DNA of 64,000 bases from assembly GCF_002803515.1 (NCBI RefSeq), contig NZ_PHQX01000001.1, positions 2,976,001-3,040,000 on the forward strand, given 5' to 3'. The DNA comes from Stenotrophomonas lactitubi (GTDB taxonomy: Bacteria > Pseudomonadota > Gammaproteobacteria > Xanthomonadales > Xanthomonadaceae). The notes under the pieces were generated by a model. It did not search any database. It saw only the letters and a list, made by a program, of their open reading frames with translations, and had not been told where the DNA came from. The position numbers and the translations under genes were made by a program. The stretch's first letter is position 1, and each line of letters begins with the position of its first letter. Of this stretch, positions 62,001-64,000 are shown piece after piece.

Positions 62001-63127
62001 TAACGCTTGACGCGGGCGAAACCGGGGTCGACCACATAACGGATGCGCGGCACCGTCAGCGACGTCTCGGCCACGTTGGTGGCCAGCACGATGCGCCGGT
62101 TCGGGCCCGGGTTGAACACCCGGTCCTGGTCCTGGTTGGACAGCCGCGCGTACAGCGGCAGCACTTCGGTATTGCGGTACTTGCGCCGTTCCAGTGACTG
62201 GTGCGCATCGCGGATCTCGCGCTCGCCCGGCAGGAAGATCAGCACGTCACCGCGCGAATCCAGGCGGGTGATTTCATCGATGGCCGAGACGATGGCATCG
62301 TTGACCGTGCGCTCGCCCTGCTCTTCGCCCTCGCCTTCCAGCGCGCGATAGCGCACGTCCACCGGATAGGTGCGGCCTTCGACGCTGATTACCGGTGCGT
62401 TGTCGAAATGCTGGGCGAAACGCTCGGTGTCGATGGTCGCCGACGTGACGATCAGCTTCAGGTCCGGGCGCTTGCGCAGCAGCTGCTTGAGATAGCCGAG
62501 CAGGAAGTCGATGTTGAGGCTGCGCTCATGCGCTTCATCGACAATGATCGTGTCGTAGTTCGACAACCAGCGGTCGCTGGCGATCTCCGCCAGCAGGATG
62601 CCGTCGGTCATGAACTTGATACGGGTGTCTTCGCCGACCTTGTCGTTGAAGCGCACCTGGTAGCCCACCAGCTGGCCCAGTTCGCTCTGCAGCTCCTGCG
62701 CTACACGGCTGGCCACCGCACGCGCGGCGATCCGTCGCGGCTGAGTACAGCCGATCATGCCCGCCTGGCCACGGCCGGCGGCCAGGCACAGTTTCGGCAG
62801 CTGCGTGGTCTTGCCCGAGCCGGTTTCACCGGCGATCACCACCACCTGATGGTCGCGGATCAGCTGGGTGATGGTCTCGGCTTCACGCGCAATCGGCAGC
62901 TGTGGGTCCAGAGTAATGGCCGGCTGTTGTTGCGCCCGCGCCTGCCGGCGCTGCACCGAAACCTGCAAGGCCTGCTCGAAGCTGGCGGCCAGCGCCGCAT
63001 CCTGTGGCTTGGCCTGGCAACGCGAGAGCATTCCCAGCAATCGTCCACGGTCGCGGCTCATGGCGCCGTCGATGGCGGCACGCTGTTGGCGCTGGCGGGA
63101 CTGCGGCATTTTGTCGATAGCGTTCAT
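59042..63127 (-). CDS. hrpA: ATP-dependent RNA helicase HrpA
   Basis: This 1361-aa DEAH/RHA-family helicase is close to the usual HrpA length of about 1300. It has motif I GETGSGKTTQLPK, motif II DEAH in IIVDEAHERSLNID, and motif VI QRKGRCGR. Helicase-associated and OB-fold domains lie in the middle. The C-terminal ~600 residues are the DUF3418 domain specific to HrpA. It unwinds structured RNA and is linked to mRNA processing and ribosome rescue. The ATG at 63127 is used; a TTG one codon earlier is less likely. It is divergent from dps with 86 bp between starts. Confidence 0.95.
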   Translation of the reverse strand: MNAIDKMPQSRQRQQRAAIDGAMSRDRGRLLGMLSRCQAKPQDAALAASFEQALQVSVQRRQARAQQQPAITLDPQLPIAREAETITQLIRDHQVVVIAGETGSGKTTQLPKLCLAAGRGQAGMIGCTQPRRIAARAVASRVAQELQSELGQLVGYQVRFNDKVGEDTRIKFMTDGILLAEIASDRWLSNYDTIIVDEAHERSLNIDFLLGYLKQLLRKRPDLKLIVTSATIDTERFAQHFDNAPVISVEGRTYPVDVRYRALEGEGEEQGERTVNDAIVSAIDEITRLDSRGDVLIFLPGEREIRDAHQSLERRKYRNTEVLPLYARLSNQDQDRVFNPGPNRRIVLATNVAETSLTVPRIRYVVDPGFARVKRYSPRNKLDRLHIEPISQASANQRKGRCGRVAEGICYRLYAEADFQARPEFTDPEIRRSSLAGVILRMLQLGLGRIEDFPFLEAPDERAVADGWQHLTELGAIDSERHLTAIGKQMARLPVDVKLARMLVAAQAAGCLRPMLVIASFLGIQDPRERPPEARGAADNAHAQFADGRSEFVGVLRLWDAYRQSHEDLTQSKLRDWCGRHFLGFLRMREWRELHRQLRLLCEELGWKEETNEVSMAPLLAGSSAPPAARDDATAVKATRGQLHRAARLAREGKAETAPAPVAARAQKDQVPDGGGYSERVRATAYQTLHRALVAGLPTQIGHRSEKGDFQAPRQRRFLPFPGSTLSKRPPPWLLAANLLDTQKVWGMTLAAIEPDWVIAELPHLLLRKHFDPHWSRAQGQVLASEQISLFGLVLAPKKPVHYGRINAGEAHDIFVRQALVTGEINTRASFVADNQKVLEQAREEEAKLRRAGIVADEDWQARWYLDRVPPQIHSASGLDAWWKALPPEQRKGLHWSLVDLLPGEGSEQERYPKYLALGQARLPLHYRFEPGAEDDGVTLDVPLHLLNALDAVQLGWLAPGFVADKAAALIRSLPKAMRRNYVPAPDFARAFYEAFSQPSADAITGELARFLSRATGASVAATDFEPGSIEPHLHMNLRLRDEQGKVLATSRDLDVLRAKFGGQAGDAFAARAGREMAADGLRTFPATPIPLQVPGEAGVPAYPALKDEGDSVALRIYADRQQAEELHPLGVRRLLEIGLGEKIKQARKQLPVAAKTGLLYASIETQERLRGDLVDAAMNAVLADGLGDIRDAVAFEQRREHAAKTLFGEAMQRLKLAESILALVAELKPMLEAPLMGWARGNLDDMEAQLVGLIHPGFLRDTPADALAQYPRYLKAMILRTERAKRDPPRDQARMLELHPFLEALQVGERQGLRERPQWQALRWDLEELRVSLFAQELGARTGVSAKKLAQRVTALRQAS

Positions 63128-63213
63128 CAATCGGTTCGTTTAAAACTTTGAATGCGACCAGTCATCAAGACTGATTTATTGTGAAGGCCAACGATTCCAC
63201 AAGGAGGAACCCC

Positions 63214-63762
63214 ATGGCGAAGACCAAGAGCACGACCAAGCCCAAGACCGGCAAGCAGAAGCTTGCGGCTTCCGCGCCGTCGGCCCCCAACATCGATATC
63301 GGGATCACCCAGGGCGACCGCAAGAAGATCGCCGACGGTCTGGCGCGGTTCCAGGCCGATGCGTTCACGCTCTACCTGAAGACCCACAACTTCCATTGGA
63401 ATGTCACCGGGTCGATGTTCAACTCGCTGCACACCATGTTCGAGACGCAGTACACCGAGCAGTGGGCGGCACTGGACGATGTGGCCGAGCGCATCCGCGC
63501 ACTGGGCTTCAATGCCCCGGGCTCCTACCGGGAATTTGCTGCGCTGACCTCGATCGTCGAGGAGCCGGGCCTGACCGACAGTGCGGACTGGCGTGAAATG
63601 GTACGCCAGTTGGTGGTCGCCAACGAAGCGGTATGCCGTACGGCACGTGAAGTGCTGGACGTGGCCGACGACGCTGACGACGCCCCGACCGAGGATCTGA
63701 TGACCCAGCGCCTGCAGACCCACGAGAAGTACGCCTGGATGCTGCGTTCCCTGCTGCAGTAA
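63214..63762 (+). CDS. dps: DNA-protecting ferritin-like protein Dps
   Basis: The ATG at 63214 follows AAGGAGGAAC and gives 182 aa; an upstream GTG at 63181 lacks a site. Residues 1-28 are a flexible Lys/Thr-rich tail (MAKTKSTTKPKTGKQK) suited to DNA binding. The ferritin-like core has the ferroxidase residues in THNFHWNVTG (His) and LDDVAERIRALG (Asp, Glu), the Dps inter-subunit di-iron site. It stores iron as a dodecamer and protects DNA from peroxide. A short inverted repeat (CAGTC-ATCAA-GACTG, 63159-63173) lies in the shared promoter region with hrpA. Composite repeat 5 starts directly after the stop. Confidence 0.95.
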   Translation: MAKTKSTTKPKTGKQKLAASAPSAPNIDIGITQGDRKKIADGLARFQADAFTLYLKTHNFHWNVTGSMFNSLHTMFETQYTEQWAALDDVAERIRALGFNAPGSYREFAALTSIVEEPGLTDSADWREMVRQLVVANEAVCRTAREVLDVADDADDAPTEDLMTQRLQTHEKYAWMLRSLLQ

Positions 63763-63778
63763 GGGTTGGGGGTTCTCG

Positions 63779-64000
63779 GCAGGGCTGCGCCCTGCACCCG
63801 CAGAGGCAGCTGCAACTGCAACGGCAACGGCCAAAGCAGGAGCTGGTTTCCTGCGGGTTGGCGGGGTGGGTCCGGTTGCGGGGGACGCCGTGAATACGTC
63901 CCTGTAGGCTCGGTCGCGCCATCCATGGCGCTCACGCCCCCGCAACCGGACCCACCCCGCCCTTGACAGACCTCCGCGATCTGTCGGGCCGGCGCTTGGG
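63779..64000. repeat. Composite palindromic repeat 5, reverse half (cut by window end)
   Basis: The boundary hairpin GCAGGGC-TGC-GCCCTGC (63779-63795) and a GCAAC-rich tract precede a long hairpin. Its outer stem is GGCGGGGTGGGTCCGGTTGC against GCAACCGGACCCACCCCGCC, with the interior block GGACGCCGTGAATACGTCC and the CGCGCCATCCATGGCGC palindrome. By analogy with pairs 1-4, a centre and forward half should follow outside the window. Confidence 0.85.

Overview
The window is high-GC gammaproteobacterial chromosome, almost certainly Stenotrophomonas (maltophilia complex). This rests on protein similarity to Xanthomonadaceae families, many GTAG-headed palindromes of the SMAG type known from S. maltophilia, and an alginate-lyase locus of the kind described in that species. 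I recognise 49 protein genes. I see no rRNA, tRNA, CRISPR array, insertion sequence or prophage, and no clear pseudogene.

Layout. 1-4518: a TetR regulator cut by the window edge faces an alpha/beta hydrolase-fadE operon, followed by a hotdog-fold protein. 5026-11000: DUF1304 protein, nucleotide-transporter-like membrane protein, beta-lactamase-like serine hydrolase, SDR/LysR divergent pair, and a lysine-rich histone H1-like protein. 11768-15403: gcvT-gcvH, then an SPFH/NfeD membrane pair. 15525-26492: alginate utilisation locus with a GntR regulator, TonB-dependent receptor, PL6 and PL17 lyases, hexuronate-type MFS importer, DEH-reductase-like SDR and a secreted SGNH esterase. 26618-31352: nudE-cysQ-mazG-ynfA facing bioA-rsmE. 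31454-45482: the type IV pilus chemosensory cluster pilG-H-I-J-chpA-chpB-chpC, divergent from gshB-tonB. 46003-63762: tsaB, a DinG/YoaA-type helicase, TPR lipoprotein-mrcB, a two-domain glycosyltransferase, a TPR membrane protein, relA, a small secreted protein, hrpA and dps.

How the genes work together. The alginate genes form a complete outer-membrane-to-cytoplasm route: uptake by the receptor, endo- and exolytic cleavage in the periplasm, uronate import, and reduction to KDG. KDG kinase and KDPG aldolase must lie elsewhere. The pil-chp cluster drives twitching motility. Its order from tonB through rsmE and bioA matches P. aeruginosa PA0406-PA0420, but the methyltransferase gene pilK is missing and ChpB has lost its catalytic serine and aspartate. 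The slot where pilK would sit holds a 23-codon ORF with a good ribosome binding site that overlaps the chpA start.

The most unusual non-coding structure is a family of composite palindromic repeats of about 450-550 bp at 4.5-5.0, 13.45-14.0, 45.5-46.0, 48.8-49.3 and 63.8-64.0 kb. The four complete ones are each built from a reverse and a forward copy of a long hairpin around a centre that carries a different small palindrome in different copies. They account for almost all gene-free stretches longer than 300 bases. The exception is 10992-11716, which holds a promoter and a long leader for the histone-like gene.
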